Under the pieces are notes generated by a model. It was not told where the DNA came from, did not search any database, and was given only the letters and a program-made list of their open reading frames with translations. Of a DNA stretch of 64,000 bases, positions 22,161-36,042 are shown one piece after another (the stretch's first letter is position 1; every line of letters starts with the position of its first letter). Made by a program: the position numbers and the translations under genes. The stretch is from Hygrophila difformis. Taxonomy: Eukaryota; Streptophyta; Magnoliopsida; Lamiales; Acanthaceae. Where the stretch lies: the NCBI GenBank assembly GCA_030278955.1, contig JAOANR010000014.1, positions 18,540,068 to 18,604,067 of the forward strand, in the 5' to 3' direction.

Positions 22161-24879
22161 TGTAACATCCCGGATAATTATTTCATAATTAATTAATTTA
22201 ATTATGATTAAGTAGTCAAGTGGGCTTAATTAATTATGGATATAGTATTTTGTTGAAGCCCCACATTAAATAAATAGAAGCCCAACACATCAAATGATAG
22301 AGATAGGGATATTTTGAATTACTTATATAAAGTTGGGGCCAAAGTGAAAAGCTTAATATTTGCAAATAGACCCCAGGGCACTAAATAGAGGAAATGGGAA
22401 GCTTCCTCTCCATTATCACAATCCTGATTCACAATTGGAGATGGAAGTGTGGAGTGCTCTAGAGATTACTCATGGAGGGAGTGAGAGGACTGCCATTGAA
22501 GAGCTTGAGGAAGAGGATGAGTAAATTAAGGTAATGGCTTCTTCTTCTCCATTCTTCCCTTCCTCCATTTTTCTGCCGGGTGTTTGGGGTGGAGACGCGG
22601 TGGTGATACCGCGGTGAAGGTGGGGAGATGGTGGAGCAATGGCGGAGTGGGGGTGGAGCTCGCCTGCCGGCGAGCTGTGGCATCGGAGAGGGGCAGCGCG
22701 CCCTGCGCGTTGCAGTGCAGAGCAGCGGCGATTCCGCCGCTGTTGCTGGCGGCTGCCGCCGGCAACGCGCCGGCGGCCAGGTGGTGACAAGGCTGGCCCG
22801 GTGGTGGTGGCGGGTCAGGCGGCAGTGGTGGCAGTAGCTATGGTAATGGGGATTACTCAATTTTATATGTTTAAATGTTCCATGGAGTTGTTGAGTCTAT
22901 TGGGAAATTGATTTCCTTTGTCAAATATGGTCTACTTGCATTCTTTTAAACATGCAATTGGAGTGGAATGGTGTTGTATAAATTGGTTCTCAAATCCCAA
23001 TTATTGCAGTTGGAATATTTGGGGTAATTATTGGATAATAACATTCGATTAATTAAAGAATGGTGAATCGGGGAATATGAATGGGGTGGTGTTGATTGTG
23101 GAAAGTTGGTAAGGTAAGAATTTGATATGAAGTTCGAATTTGGTATGTGATTGTGTATTATCCTCGAATTCTAGTATAAATGGATTTTAGTTGAGATTCT
23201 TGAATTAATCGGTTAGTTCTTAAGTGATTGAACTATTTGGGTGAATTAGTAATAATGGAATTGATTGGGAATTTTCTTAAATAATGTGGGTGTAGTTCTT
23301 GATTGAACAAAGTTGGAATTTACTTGAAGGGAATTTTCTTGTTTTAAGTTTTCTATGAATAAGTTGATTACTAAATGAATTCTTGGGGATTTGTTGATTA
23401 TTCTTTAAATTATAACTTGTAGAAATTTATATGATTTTGGTCTTAGTTGGATTTTTATTGGAATCTGGAAGTCGAGTTGGATTTATAATGGCATCTATAG
23501 ATTATGCTTTTGATCAAATGGTTGGTGATAGGTACTTGGTAGTTTAGTTGAATCCTTTACTTGAATAGGTGAAGTTTGATTATTATTGAGTGCGGACGAG
23601 CAATGGAAACTCTCAAGAGTTATATTGAAGGCAAGGAGTAATTAGTAATCTGTAGATTAGGGAGTTCGACGAGATGCTTAATGATTATTAAATTTATAAT
23701 TGAACTAAGTCATGGCATGTTAACCTAGACGATTAGGATGCGAACCTAATTAGGTTATACTTTGGATTTAGGGACGTCTATGACTAGACTGGCTCCCTAG
23801 GGATTTATTACTCGCTATGTTAGAGCTAGTAGAGTTTATAATGGATGTAGAAGTGGTGTATGAAACGTTATGTATTTATGATAGGGGAACTTAGACGACT
23901 AGGGGTTTCTCTGACTATCATGTTACTTGATTATAGGAATGATGGCTTGTATCTTCTTATACTTGTGATTATTAATAAGAATGTGAGGTATACACGTTGC
24001 CTGTGCTGATTATTATGTTATGTGAGAATTATGTTACAGATAAGGATTGGACTAGAATTTTTTTGAGTAAGGTATCAAAGGTGAAATTGAGATATTATGT
24101 TCTTATTGGTATTGTGCCTTTGGGTGTGAGGTGTTATACCTCGGTGATACTTGTGTTATGCTACGGCATGTTTGGCATATGGGGAGTGAACCCTGTGCCA
24201 TGACCGGCAATTGGGGAGTGAACCTTTGCCATGACCCGCTAGACGCTGCTCTGGTCAGTGACGACTATCCGGCTCCCTCACCTATGTTATTGGCCCTGCG
24301 TAGGCTGTTCGTCCGCGGCGGGGGCGACGTTGACGGGCAGTTCATTGTGATGGGAGAGGGTGGTGTCCTCTCGCCAATGATGACTGTCGACCATGGTTAT
24401 TAGGAAACGCGTTAGACATGATTATCTGCTGCATTTAGGATAGATAGACACGTAGGTCATATCATTCATCTCATCATTCATCATACATCATGATTGCAAT
24501 GCATTTTATGGTTGAAGCACCGGTATGGGACGGTGTGATGTTTAAATACTGTATTTAATTTATGTTATTAATAAATTCGAATTTATAATTATGTCATTTA
24601 ATTCTCGTACTGTCTAATCTATTATTTTAATTGTATTGTTGTGCACAATCTGGGTTTATTTATGTTGGTGTTATTAGGCTTTTGCCTTGTTAGTAAATGA
24701 TTCAGGGCTTGTAGCCCGGATATGTTTTTGTTGTTCCTGGGATCATTTTACTGTATATGTTGTTATTACGTTATTGTCTCGCTTCGTATTAGCTGTCTAA
24801 GCTGAGTGATCAACAGTTTAGTACAGTTTAATACGGCGGTGACGTCACGAAAATGGTTTTAAATTTTCGGGGCGTTACA
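22161..24879 (+). repeat. 3' LTR (2719 bp) with TATA box and GC-rich leader
   Basis: The LTR begins TGTAACATCCCGG and ends CGGGGCGTTACA. A TATA box (TTATATAAAG) lies near 22323. About 250 bases downstream, 22570-22830 is strongly GC-rich with GCCGGC inverted repeats, probably the transcribed leader. ORFs in both directions through this GC island have no recognisable domain, and I do not call them genes. Confidence 0.7.
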
Positions 24880-24884
24880 CTCGA

Positions 24885-26069
24885 ACCCAATCCAACCTTC
24901 CATCGAACACACCCACTAAACCCTCCACCACTTCCTCCACGTATTCAATTCTTGAAATTGTAATAGTGAGGATTCGAACCCTGGTGATGAAGGGGAGAAT
25001 CCGCGTCTGTGCCGTCCTGGTAAGTCGTATTACATGTTATATATTGTAATGCTTAATATATATATGTATACATATATCAAATTAAAATAATAAAATAAAA
25101 TAATAAATCTTATATAAAAATAAAACAATATTAATTAAAATAAAATATTAAATAAATTAACTAAAATAAATATTTAACTTACATAATAACCATTAAACGA
25201 GAAAGAATTATTACATTAGAAATAGTATTTAATAACTAAATAAAATAAATAAAAATGAAATAGACTGATGGAAGGTATATATCTCTAAAAACCCCTAATT
25301 AAAATTATTATTTAAATAAAACAAGAGGAGAATAAATAAAATAAAATTTATCATAAAGCAAAATAATATTAATTAATTAAATGAAGAAAATAAAATTTTT
25401 AAATAATAAATAATAGAAAATAATTAAAGTTATAATATTTAAATAATTAAATTAAAAAATAAAGAAAAATGAAATAAATTAATTAAAATAAATTATTAGG
25501 ATAAGCCTAAAAGAATAAATATTAAATTAATATATTTTAAAAAATATTAAGCATTTAAATTAAAATATATAATAAATTAAATTCAAGGCATTAATTAGAT
25601 TAAAAATAATATTAATGTAAAATTAAATTAAAATATGAAATATAAAATAATTAAAGTAAATATTTATTTTTAAAAATAACATAAATTATAATATCATTTT
25701 ATAATTAAATTATGAAATAAATTAGCAATAAAAATAAGTTGATTAAGGTAAATATTTAAATAGAATGATAAAGTAAATTATAATAAATTTAAATAATAAT
25801 AATAATAATAATAAAAACATTAAAATACTCAAAATAAAAATGTTAGAGACCCCATTTTTCGGTCGCTAATTCGGTCGTTGGAGTATATTTTTGACAAAAA
25901 ACTTTAAAAAATAATTAAAAAAATAGGGAAAATTTTAGCGACCGAATTTTGGGTTGCTAATTCGGTCGTTAAAGTAATTTTTTTCAAAAAAAGTGAAAAA
26001 AATGGAGAAACTTTAGCGACCGAAGTTCGGTCGCCAATTCGGTCGCTAACTGGGACCGGATTTCAAATG
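24885..26069. other. CACTA interior, very AT-rich, and its inner subterminal repeats
   Basis: About 25060-25840 is almost pure A/T with no ORF. From about 25855, TTCGGTCGCTAATTCGGTCG and TTTAGCGACCGAA repeats return; these are right-side subterminal repeats of the CACTA, just before the hAT insertion. Confidence 0.7.
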
Positions 26070-26514
26070 GTCGCAATTAGGGGTGGGAATAGGCCAGGCC
26101 ACCCGACAGGGGCCTACGGCCTGGCCTATTTTAGGCCTGGCCTGGCCTTTTTATTAAATAGGCCAGGCTCAGATAATTTTAAAGGCCTATTTAGTTAAAT
26201 AGGCCTAGGCCAGGCCTTATAAAAAGCCTAAAAAGCCTATCAGGCCGGCCTGTTTAATATTTGTATATATTTTTTTATAATTTATTAATATTACTATTTA
26301 TTATTTATTTAAAATTAAAATATATTTTCATAAAATTTAGAAATATATAATTGAAATGTCAATGTGGTTAGGGGATTGTGTGGACGTAGAGGGTGTGAAT
26401 ATACCTGATTTTTCAAGCAATGAATGGTTTTATGAAAAGCATTTGCTGTTATTTCACTTACAACTTACAAGTTACAACCAAAGAACAAATGAAGGGAAGA
26501 AATTGAAATTTACA

Positions 26515-27026
26515 CTACCTTTTGGCAGACTCACAGGCTGCATCCTATCCAGCCAGTCTACGCTCTTCCGATCTTTCTCCGGCTGAACGTCCATGCTCCT
26601 TCAGGGCTTCTCTAGGTACTCTACACTCCTTCGAGATCTCTCCATTTGATCAAGAGTCACTCTCAACTTGGAAAGTTTGTCATCAACTCATCATTATGGA
26701 ATTTGTATTCAAATAGTTAAATTGTTTTGGTCTATCGACACTCCGCCGGGGTTTGTCTCTAATCTCTACGGTCTGTGCTTTCTTTGGAGAAACTTCAATG
26801 AAATTAGTACTCTTTCGGGAATGTTCAGGCCAGTCAGCACTTTTCCTTGACATGTTCCTTTGGGAGGGAGATTTTATACCGTTAGCACGAATATTTTGAG
26901 GTGTTTAATATATTCGGGATACAGTTCCAAATCGTAGTGATTTCCTCGCTTGATCCATAACGGTTCGTGGGCATAGTTCATAAAGTTGTTTAGCGTGGAG
27001 CAGTCAACAACATCATCGACAGTTCC
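26515..27026 (-). pseudogene. ABHD17-like alpha/beta-hydrolase, C-terminal fragment captured by the hAT
   Basis: Read on the minus strand after a TTATCCAG acceptor, the exon encodes GTVDDVVDCSTLNNF, then EPLWIKRGNHYDLELYPEYI and KHLKIF. This matches the end of plant ABHD17-type hydrolases (EPLWxKGGNHCDLELYPEYI with the catalytic His). The family's Ser-rich tail follows: SPSQRNMSRKSADWPEHSRK, RRSVDRP, and ERSRRSVEYLEKP. A TAA replaces the Glu of VEKSPSQR and one base is missing next to it; another TGA interrupts EKP-RRS. It is a broken fragment opposite in strand to the transposase. Confidence 0.75.
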
Positions 27027-30000
27027 CTGGATAACAAAACAATAACCAAAATGATATATCAAGTAGTATTGAAAGCACAGGGATGCAGGGTTAACTTATT
27101 GCCATTGATCTATGTGCCTAATTTCGAAAAGTTTGACATCCTTGTCACTTATGGATTGCCTGATTCAAGCATTATCTGCGTTTGGACTTAAATTAATTTT
27201 GTGTGAGTACAAATTACACACTAATGCAAATCGAACACAAATGACCTCCAAATGCTTCAAACTTGCTAAATATTAGAATTAGAAATTGAAACATGAAGTT
27301 CTCGGAGACAAAAACACCATCAAGTTAAACATTAACATTTTGCATTCCCAAAACCAGTTTAGGCTTTCAACATCAAAATATACTTCTAAAGATTAATAAC
27401 ACCCAAAATGATTCATCTTTATATCGTTTTCTACTTTCTTAAATAAATTCAGACAACATAATTCTTGAATCCAACCAACCTATCAGATTTTAATATGACT
27501 TATTATTACAGTCAGGAATGATATTGTTATTTATAATTTGATTTTGTCAGAAAATTTTAAAATTTTGGAATCCGCATTGTGGATGTGTTGAAGAAAGGAG
27601 CACAATCAAGTAAGTCAAGATTAAGACGAGACATAAAATTCAATAAATATATTCACTTACATGAATAACTTGAACAGTCTTCAAATATATTCACCTACAT
27701 GAATAACCAGAACAGGGTACTTCACCAACGGAATTCTGTCAATGTTCTGCAAAAACAATTAGCATATACTTATTCTCATATCTCAGAGGTAGTATTGAAT
27801 ATCCAGTCATCATCAGAAGCTTTTATTCCATTTTCTAGGGTGGCCAATAGATTCACCTCCATTGTACTTTTGTACATGATATATTTTCCAAACAAACTAA
27901 TAATTAGAAAACAATTGATAATGAAGAATTCACAAGGCTCACAAAGGAAAAGTATAATAACAATGGAATCAAAAGTATAAAAATGCAATAGCGTGTAATA
28001 ATCATTGGCTCATTAAACAACTTTAATGCTTAATCAATCTTGTCTCGTGGAATCAAATAGACAGTCTTATCTGCCTTCATTCTTGTCACTATCATCCTAT
28101 AAGGTGTGTTCTAATCTAATGAAAGTTACCATAAGAATAGAGCATTAAATTGATACCAACTTTCTTTGTCTAAGTTAAACTTAAACGGCCATGCTTTGCT
28201 TAGATAAAAAGATGTCCAATTTTCAGGTAAAACAAAAGAAGTGCAAACAGGACAGAAGCAAAATTGGCAAGAAATAACGGACAAAATATTTATAAGATTC
28301 AACCAAAAATGGTTTTCTTATGTGCTAAAGTTTGCAGGCAAATGAATGTGAAACCAAGCCACATATTATAAAGAAACTATTCAATATTCCTTCTCGCCTG
28401 TTGATATCAATCCATTCAACATCTGAACTTAATATATGAAAAGATTAAAAATTTCCACTTAAGTTCATTGATCAACAAACAAATTTCAACAGGGAGTATA
28501 CAATAAAAAATAAAACGCAGTCAAACCTCACAACCAGCACCCAACTTCAACTAAAGTAACAATGAGAAGATTCAACAAGAACGCCCAAGGGCAATATGAT
28601 ACACACAAAGCGAAGCGAAAGGGTTCCTGAATTTAACAAAACAATAAGTGAAAATAGGAATCCATCAAGCAAAAATAGAACTCTAGGAAAAACATAGCGA
28701 AAAAGGGAAGCACAACAAAATCACCATAGTGGATAAGAGTCTTGCTCCAACTCCGTGGTATTCACGATTCTACCAAAACTTATCTACCAGAATTCTTGAA
28801 AAAAACAAAACCAGAAACAAAAAGCAACTCAACACCTAATCTGCTGCAAAATACTGACGGAATGGAGAATGGAGGTGTGGAATTATCGAAAAGAGAAACA
28901 AGGGCACTGCCGCATTGGGGAAGTTGTGGTTTTGTGGTTAATTTGGAAGATAAATGAAGAGACGAAAATAGTCCATCTTTTTGTCTCTCCGTTCCATTTT
29001 CTGTTTTTCTTTTTTCTTTTTTTTTTTTTGCCTTTTACATTATTTCTTTAACATTCAAATTGAATTATTCATAAAAGTATTATTAAAAAAAAATAACAAC
29101 ACCGATATTTATATTTTTTTCAATAACAATGGAATGATACTAATTTGGATATATTTCTCACCAATTTAAAAATTATATTCTATTTAAATTTGTTTCTAAT
29201 TAGTATATACTTTGTATTAAATTAGGATGTACATAATATTTTTACTAAAACGAGTATTTTTTCTTATAAAGATTTTAATTAATACTTTAAATTGTAATAT
29301 ATGCAGGCTGCAACACAATAAAAATATGGTTTCGGAATTTATTATATACTTAGTTATACTAATATCATGAATTTTAGGATTAATGGTTTTATTTTATAGA
29401 CACTGCATATGTATATAGGGTAAAATTACTTTTTAAACTCATATAACATATATTTCTTATAAAGGTATAGCTTAAAAGTGATATAAACGGTACAATATAT
29501 ATTTTGATTATATATATTTATATATATAGCTTAATTAAGGAAATAAATTTGAATGCTAATATGCTCTGGCTAAATTAAGGAAAATGATATGGTGATCACT
29601 AATTATAGAGTAATCCATTGGACATCATAATGTTGACCAATTTAGGGGTTGATGTTTCTAAAATTTATCTTATAAGTTATAAGCTCCAATTCTTAAAATC
29701 TTACCTATAAAACGGGGATTTTTATGGGAATGTTAACATCTCTTATAAACTAAAATTTTAAAAACTTAAAAAAGAATATAGTCCAAAGCCCTAATCAAAC
29801 AAAAAAATCAAACATATATCATAATCATTGATCAAACATATATAATAGTCATGAATATATTTGTTATACATTATATTAATATTGTGTTATTACATCTCAA
29901 GGACTATTTTTTAACTCACCCACAAGAACTATTTAAATTTTAGAATATATAAATGAAATAACATAATAGGATAATCACTTATCATAGGTGTTAATAAGAG

Positions 30001-30816
30001 TATAACACAAAATCCGTAATCTCGAACATTATCCAACACCCGAAATGAACATGAAATACCAAACCCGAACAAGATCTGAAAATTTTTAGTCGAATTTCGG
30101 ATTAGAGAAACTAAAAACGACTAAATTTAGGGTTTGATGATAATACCTTGATTGTTTTGCTATAAATTATAATCATATAAAGGATGCAATGGCACTTTAA
30201 CTTTCATACATAGAATAAATATATAGAAAATAATATAAAATTATTAAAATTGTTTTAAATTTTACTTAATTAAGTCATAAAATGAAATTTTTTAGATGAT
30301 GAATGATAACATGTATTTGAAATAAGATAAAAAAAAAAGAGAATATAATTTTTAGAAATTTATGAGAAAAATATATTGAAATTAATCTCATTTTATAGAT
30401 AATAAAAAAACATGGCCATCGGTATTTTTATTTTAATTTTCTGAATTTTCTTTTTTTTTTTACACTAATTCCATTTTGAATGTTAAATACATTAAAAAAA
30501 AAAAAGTAGAATGCCAAATAAAGAGGAAAGAAAGGAAAAAAGGTAGTACAACACCATTACGCCAACACTGAATCGGGATTCGGTAATAGAGCAGAATTCT
30601 CTCGATATCCCTTTCAATCCCCAAGAAACGATTCATCTTCAATCTTCCTCCCACCCTCATCGAATTTCCTAAACCCAACGGTTTTCTTGCCTTAATTATG
30701 AGATTTTTTATCCATTCCAAGCGCCGCTGCCAACTTCTCCCTCCCCTTCACAAGAAAAAACTTCCCCGCTTGGATTCTACAAAGTTCGTTCTCTCCGTAG
30801 CGAGCGCCGAGCAGAA
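27027..30816. other. hAT interior without a recognised gene
   Basis: Mostly AT-rich. Around 28740-28960 the composition is less AT-rich, and on the minus strand it could be a captured leader, but nothing is identifiable. No transposase-like sequence is seen before 30817. Confidence 0.4.
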
Positions 30817-31715
30817 ATGGAGCACAATGGATCTGTCAATTTATCTTATTTACCACCACACGAGACAAGTGAATCAGAAAATGGAAGACTTGAGAGCGAA
30901 ATCCAGAAGCCCCAAGAAGTAATTGATGACGATTCCATAATCAAGAAGAAAAGGCAGAGAACATCCACGGTGTGGATGGATTTTGATCAGGTACGAACTT
31001 TGTTTCTGGGTTAGTTTTATTTTGCTACGAATTACTGAGGAATTATATATACGGGAATTGGGAATGTGCCAGTTTCCATGCTTTGCCTTTTGGTTCGTAT
31101 TTGTGGATTTGCTTGTCAAATATGAGAATTGAACTTGATAATCAATGTGCCTGAAGAGGATTTGTGTCTTACGTAGTTATTCAAGTGGTTTTGAAGTCCC
31201 TTGATTGGCAAAATGTTACTACAAACTTATTATGGGGGTAGTCCCCTGATTTGTGCACTGGAAGGATTGATTGACAGCCTTTCTTTTGTTTCATGCTTCT
31301 TATTATTTGAATCTAGGTTGACATACCTAACGTAGGGGTGAAAGCGGTTTGCAAATATTGTAAAGACTAGTATTACCCCGCCCGAATGGGCGGGATGTGA
31401 TAACGACAATAGAATATAGTAACGTAATGTTAATCCCTGAAAATAATGAAATATTAAAATATAATATTGACTGTTGACAAATACACATACCATAGTGTGG
31501 GGGAGACGGGGAGTTTGAAAAACAAAAAATGGAGGAGATGAGCATGTAGGGTTTAAGTTTAAAATTTAGTTGTTACTGGATTTACTATTTACTATATAGA
31601 TTTTTAAATATGTATTTTAAAACAATGCTAAACATTGCATTTTTTCCCAAACACAATCAACATCAATATAAATTATGTATAGTTTAGTTCAATATGTATT
31701 GTGGGATATGCTTAA

Positions 31716-31883
31716 ATTTTTTTTTGCTGAACAGCCTATACAGGTTAGGAAATGAGTGGTGGGAGCCCATGCCACACAAGTTACAAAGGGGAATAAAAGG
31801 GAGGGATAGGGGCCAGTGGAGAAAACCTCAAACCTTCCGTTAGAAGTGGAGGGACTTAACCACTTGGGCTAAGTCCTCATCCT
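31716..31883 (-). mobile_element. tRNA-derived SINE (minus strand)
   Basis: Target duplications GGATATGCTTAA (31704-31715) and GGATATGCCTAA (31884-31895) flank it. On the minus strand it begins GAGGACTTAGCCCAAGTGGT (A box) and ends in an oligo(A) tail. It is the same family as 55294-55465, sharing CCCTATC and TTGTGTGGCAT(G/A)GG blocks. Confidence 0.8.
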
Positions 31884-34800
31884 GGATATGCCTAATTTGA
31901 TAAAATATATAAAAAAAATTTACGAACTCTAACAAATTAAATATGTACATTTTTTTCTTTTAAAATTATTAAGCGAAATAGTTAAAACAATTGTGCTTTT
32001 AAATATAAATAGTCTAATCCAATATTTGAGACAAATACTCTTTTGCGTCCATGGATTAATTAAAAAAAAATTACATATTATCATTAATTAAATTATATTA
32101 TTAATTATAATTAATTTTTCTAGATATAAACATTTTTCAAAATTATTAATAAAGTACATAATTCTTTGCAAATAACTCAAACATAGTTCTTACATAAATT
32201 ATTAATGAATAAATATGATACATATTTAATTTTGTTTGGTATCTAGAACAATAGGTTTCATTTTTATTTATTTCTCTATAGTATTTTTGATAATATAGTG
32301 TTAAAATTATATAGAAATTTATAAATAAAAAATAAATAAATTATAAGTCCAAAGTTCCTTAACTTCACTATTGTATGAAGCCAATAAATCAGCCAATTTT
32401 TTTTGTCTATAGCCCAATATTTCAGTCGAATCCTTGAATACATTTATGTTTTCAGCCCAAATTATTGGTATAGAATTTTCTAATCAACAAACAGATCATA
32501 CCGTCTTATGCAGAACCGAGGTAGACACGGGTCTAGCCATCCTCTCGACACATCCATTCCAAAGTCTAGACTCTAGACTGCCCGTTTACCCATTCCAAAA
32601 GCAAGTAATCAGCTTTTCAGATTTCTTTTACCAATGTTTACCCATTCCAGCAAAAAAGAAAAATTGCCCATTCCAACAAAGAAAATCCTCCATAGAATCT
32701 CCAAAAACATTTTTAACTTCTACCCAACTCTTTCGAATGGATCTGTTAGAATTTGTATTTCTTTGTTACCTTTTGATTACTTAGGACTCATGAACTCCAT
32801 GAATTTTTTATTGCAATGTTAGGTTTCCTTAGAGCATATTTAAAGATTTTCAGTATGTATGGATGAATCCCATTCACTACCTGATTTCACCTGGTATTTA
32901 TCAGCAGTGATAAAGGATTTAGGGTTAGATTTGATCTTTTCAGTGGTGAATACTACCACATATTCGAAAAATATAATGTTTTGAGGGTTTTGACTAATTT
33001 TCCACTGCAGATTAGGGTTTCTCAGATCTTTGGTTTTCTTTCAAAGTGGTGCCGGAACTTCAGCGTTCAATGGTGAATAACAGAGGTGAAATACCAAATC
33101 CCTTTAGATCTAACACTTTTTGCACTGGTTCTTCTCCATATCTAAACTGACATTTCCTGCACTTGTTCTTCTCCATATATCCGAGTCCTTGATTTCATGT
33201 TCACCGTTATATTTAAAAATTATAAGTTAGGCTAACTTCACGATTTTGTTGTGTTCTTTAGAATCCCCCAGGTTTTTCTTGTTTCTTTTTTACAGGTTCC
33301 ATGGTAGTCCTCTAGAGCCTTTCTTACGGTTTTTTGGGGTTATTGAAATTGTTTGGTGTTTGAGAGTCTATTAAGTTTTATTATATCCATTTCAAGATTT
33401 GGGGTAATGCCAACCAAAGCTCGACATGGTGTGAAACTTTCACCGTCGCAGCTTCACTGGGTAGAAACGCATTCCTTCTTAGTCAATTTTCCTATTATTT
33501 AATATTTCTTTTTGCATCTGACCACAATATTTTATTTGTATTTCTGGCATCTGGTGGAATTGTAGTAGAGAGCAGAGCCATCTTCTAGTTATAAGTAATA
33601 CCGATAGCTTAAATCTAAATTTAATATAAATCTTCAATTGAATGACCCTTCTATAATTTAATGCCAATTATTTGGACGTATTAGCATAATTATACACTTG
33701 CATATGATCTATTTCCTACTGTCACATGAAATTTCCTCTTATGGAATTAACTATTTGCTATGTAACAATCACAATTAATTTTTTCTTGGGGGTTCTATAA
33801 TCGTCTTCTATTGCCTCGTCAACTTGTTGCAAATCTGGCTTATTTCCATTTCCATGACTAAAGTTTGTCTTATTCATATTTGACTTCAAAAACCAATACT
33901 CTCTCCCGCAGGTCGCCGCCAGGACTACATCTTTCATTTTGGTAGCAGTCATCTATCCTGTATAGATAGCATAACAGTCTAGGTAAGTATACTGATCATT
34001 TATTTGTTTTTTTTTATTTTTACAGTATTTTTTTCGTCAGCAGTCATGAGACTCATGACTACAGTTTGTCTTGTTCATATTTGAATTCAAAAACCAATAC
34101 TCTCTCCTGCAGCATTGTTAGTGGTCATTCAGTCCTTTATAGATAGCACAACAGTCTAGTATACAGTATACTGATCATTTTTTGTTTTTTTTTTCTCACA
34201 TTGTGACCATATATCTATATTTATACTTTAATAGCAGTTTTGACTTTTTTCCTTTTGATTTCTTTGGATGAATAGGCATATTTCACAAATTTTGATTCAT
34301 TAAATACATATCAGTCAATGGTATTTGTGAGCGGTCTCTCAAAAATATTTTTGTTTTTTTCCTCCATGTGCTATATTTCACTCATTTAACCATGCTAATT
34401 ACCTATGAAACTTAATAATGCAATTTTCTTTTCCAATTAACTTGTTAGCTACCTTACAGCAAAAAGTGTCATTGCTTAATCACCAATATAAGTAATTTTT
34501 ATTCTATTGCATATTTAATTATGATCTAAACTTGCTTACATATCTTGTTGAATAAATATAATAAATTAATCCCGCCTTCTAATTTTATTATTTGAAGCAA
34601 TTCCTAAATGTCTTATGAATATTTTGGATATGTATTATAGGGATGGGTTAAGATTGATTTTACAACATTAATTTTACTATAACATTTTCTAATTGGGTGA
34701 ATTCTAAAATTTTTATTAATATTCCTTACAAATTTCATTCCTTGAAATTGGTAAGACCTAAAGCTTTAGAAATACCATTTAACACTTCATATTATAGGTT

Positions 34801-36042
34801 TTCTATTAAATGTTTGATTAAATAATCAGTTAACATGTATAAATTTTAGGAATTTTAGGAACCTGTAAATAGTCCTTCCCTAATTAAATAATCAGTTAAC
34901 ATGTATAAAAATTAACATTAAAAAAGAAATACAGTTCCACACAATTTTGAAATCAGTACATGCCATTCTGGGATTCCAACAAAATCAGGCATTAGTGTTT
35001 TTTTTGGTAAGAACAGGCATTAGTGTTTGAACCAACAAACAGCTTTAAGTTAATTAAAGAAAAATCATAAAATAATTCATCATAGCTAAGAATTGATCTT
35101 TTGGTTTCATAGCTAAGAATTCATCATCCAGCTTCCCCAGCTTCCCCCTGTACTGAGGCAATATCAAATTCTAAATGAAGATATGCTTGCTTTTCCTCAT
35201 TCATATTGAATTCCAAACTTTCCACAGATTATTTCTCACATTGTTCCCAAATTCTTTATTGGAGCTCTCCCCTCTTCAATCTCTAAAAGAATCTCCTGCA
35301 CAATATTAAATATTTTTACAACTACATATATTAAAAATCATAAATAGATGAAACTGGTTTTTATTCTTTTTCATCGCAAATAAAATGGTATATCTTTTGT
35401 GGATCTTGTAAACATATTTAAATTTGTTCATACCTGTGCATTCAGTATTGTATTTCACAAGTTGGCTTTTTCCTATTACTTCTGTGCAGCGGCGCCACCA
35501 TTGTGGTTGTGAAAGATCCTTGAAGTTATTCCATGGTGACCATTGTGGTTGTGAAATTAGTCAAAAAAAAAAAAGAAAAAATCCATTAAATTTTGTATGT
35601 AATGTATAATAGAAATGTAATACCTGTTAGTGTTACCATAAGTTTTGACATGCATGAGGATATGAGGATATGATAGGTTGGAGTTCTTCCAAGCAGAAGG
35701 GGATAAAAGGTGAGAAATATACTTTGGAAAGGAGAATATTGGATCTTTTATTTATATGCCGGTAGTTCCATGATTTTGAATTTGAATGTTTAAAAAATCT
35801 TGGGGAATGTGCTTTAATCTTTGACTGATTGAGACATTTTTGATTGATTGATACTGACTACCATCTAAATATTCTACAATTTGTTTGTTTGGACTTAAAA
35901 TTTATGTTTTTATTGGGCTGTCAACTGTGCACAGGGACTCATCATTGCTTATCACTGTTCATAAGCAATACACTGTTCATAAGGAGGTATTTCTCTCACA
36001 GTGAACTGTTCATAAGGGCAAGAGGTATTTTATTATAGTAGA
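31884..36042. other. Helitron interior without a recognised gene
   Basis: AT-rich, with short readable runs but no domain. Near 35110-35300 a minus-strand run (IEEGRAPIKNLGTM) may be a decayed captured exon, but I cannot identify it. Confidence 0.35.

Larger units (their letters stand above)
20288..24879 (+). mobile_element. Ty3/gypsy derivative with truncated 5' LTR
   Basis: The target duplication CTCGA is at 20283-20287 and 24880-24884. The 5' end copies only the first 75 bases of the 3' LTR (20288-20362 matches 22161-22235). About 1.8 kb of internal sequence without recognisable gag-pol follows. The internal end reads TTCGAGGACGAATGATCC then AAGGGGGGAGGG, which is the layout of the pol 3' end and polypurine tract of Tekay/Del-type chromoviruses. 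The full-length 3' LTR spans 22161-24879. Confidence 0.85.
31367..36042 (-). mobile_element. Helitron inserted in the BED-finger exon (minus strand)
   Basis: On the minus strand the 5' end is TCTACTATAATAAAATACC (36042) and the 3' end is a CCCGCCC/GGGCGGG hairpin then GTAATA and CTAG (31367). The host flanks are A (31366) and T (36043). Precise removal restores the hAT reading frame (KYC-K-D-KLATGG). It is 4676 bp, non-coding, and carries a SINE (31716-31883). About 33840-33990 and 34040-34170 are tandem copies. Confidence 0.92.

Noticed and set aside
22459..22911. Overlapping ORFs on both strands in a GC-rich block
   Set aside because: They come from the GC-rich leader of the LTR; there is no domain and every frame is open because stops are AT-rich.
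26560..26574. A 15-base match to the 3' end of a common Illumina adapter (ACGCTCTTCCGATCT), suggesting contamination
   Set aside because: On the minus strand the same bases encode DRKSVD of the ABHD17-like Ser-rich tail, in frame with neighbouring RRSVEYL and WLDRM repeats. The match is explained by coding sequence.
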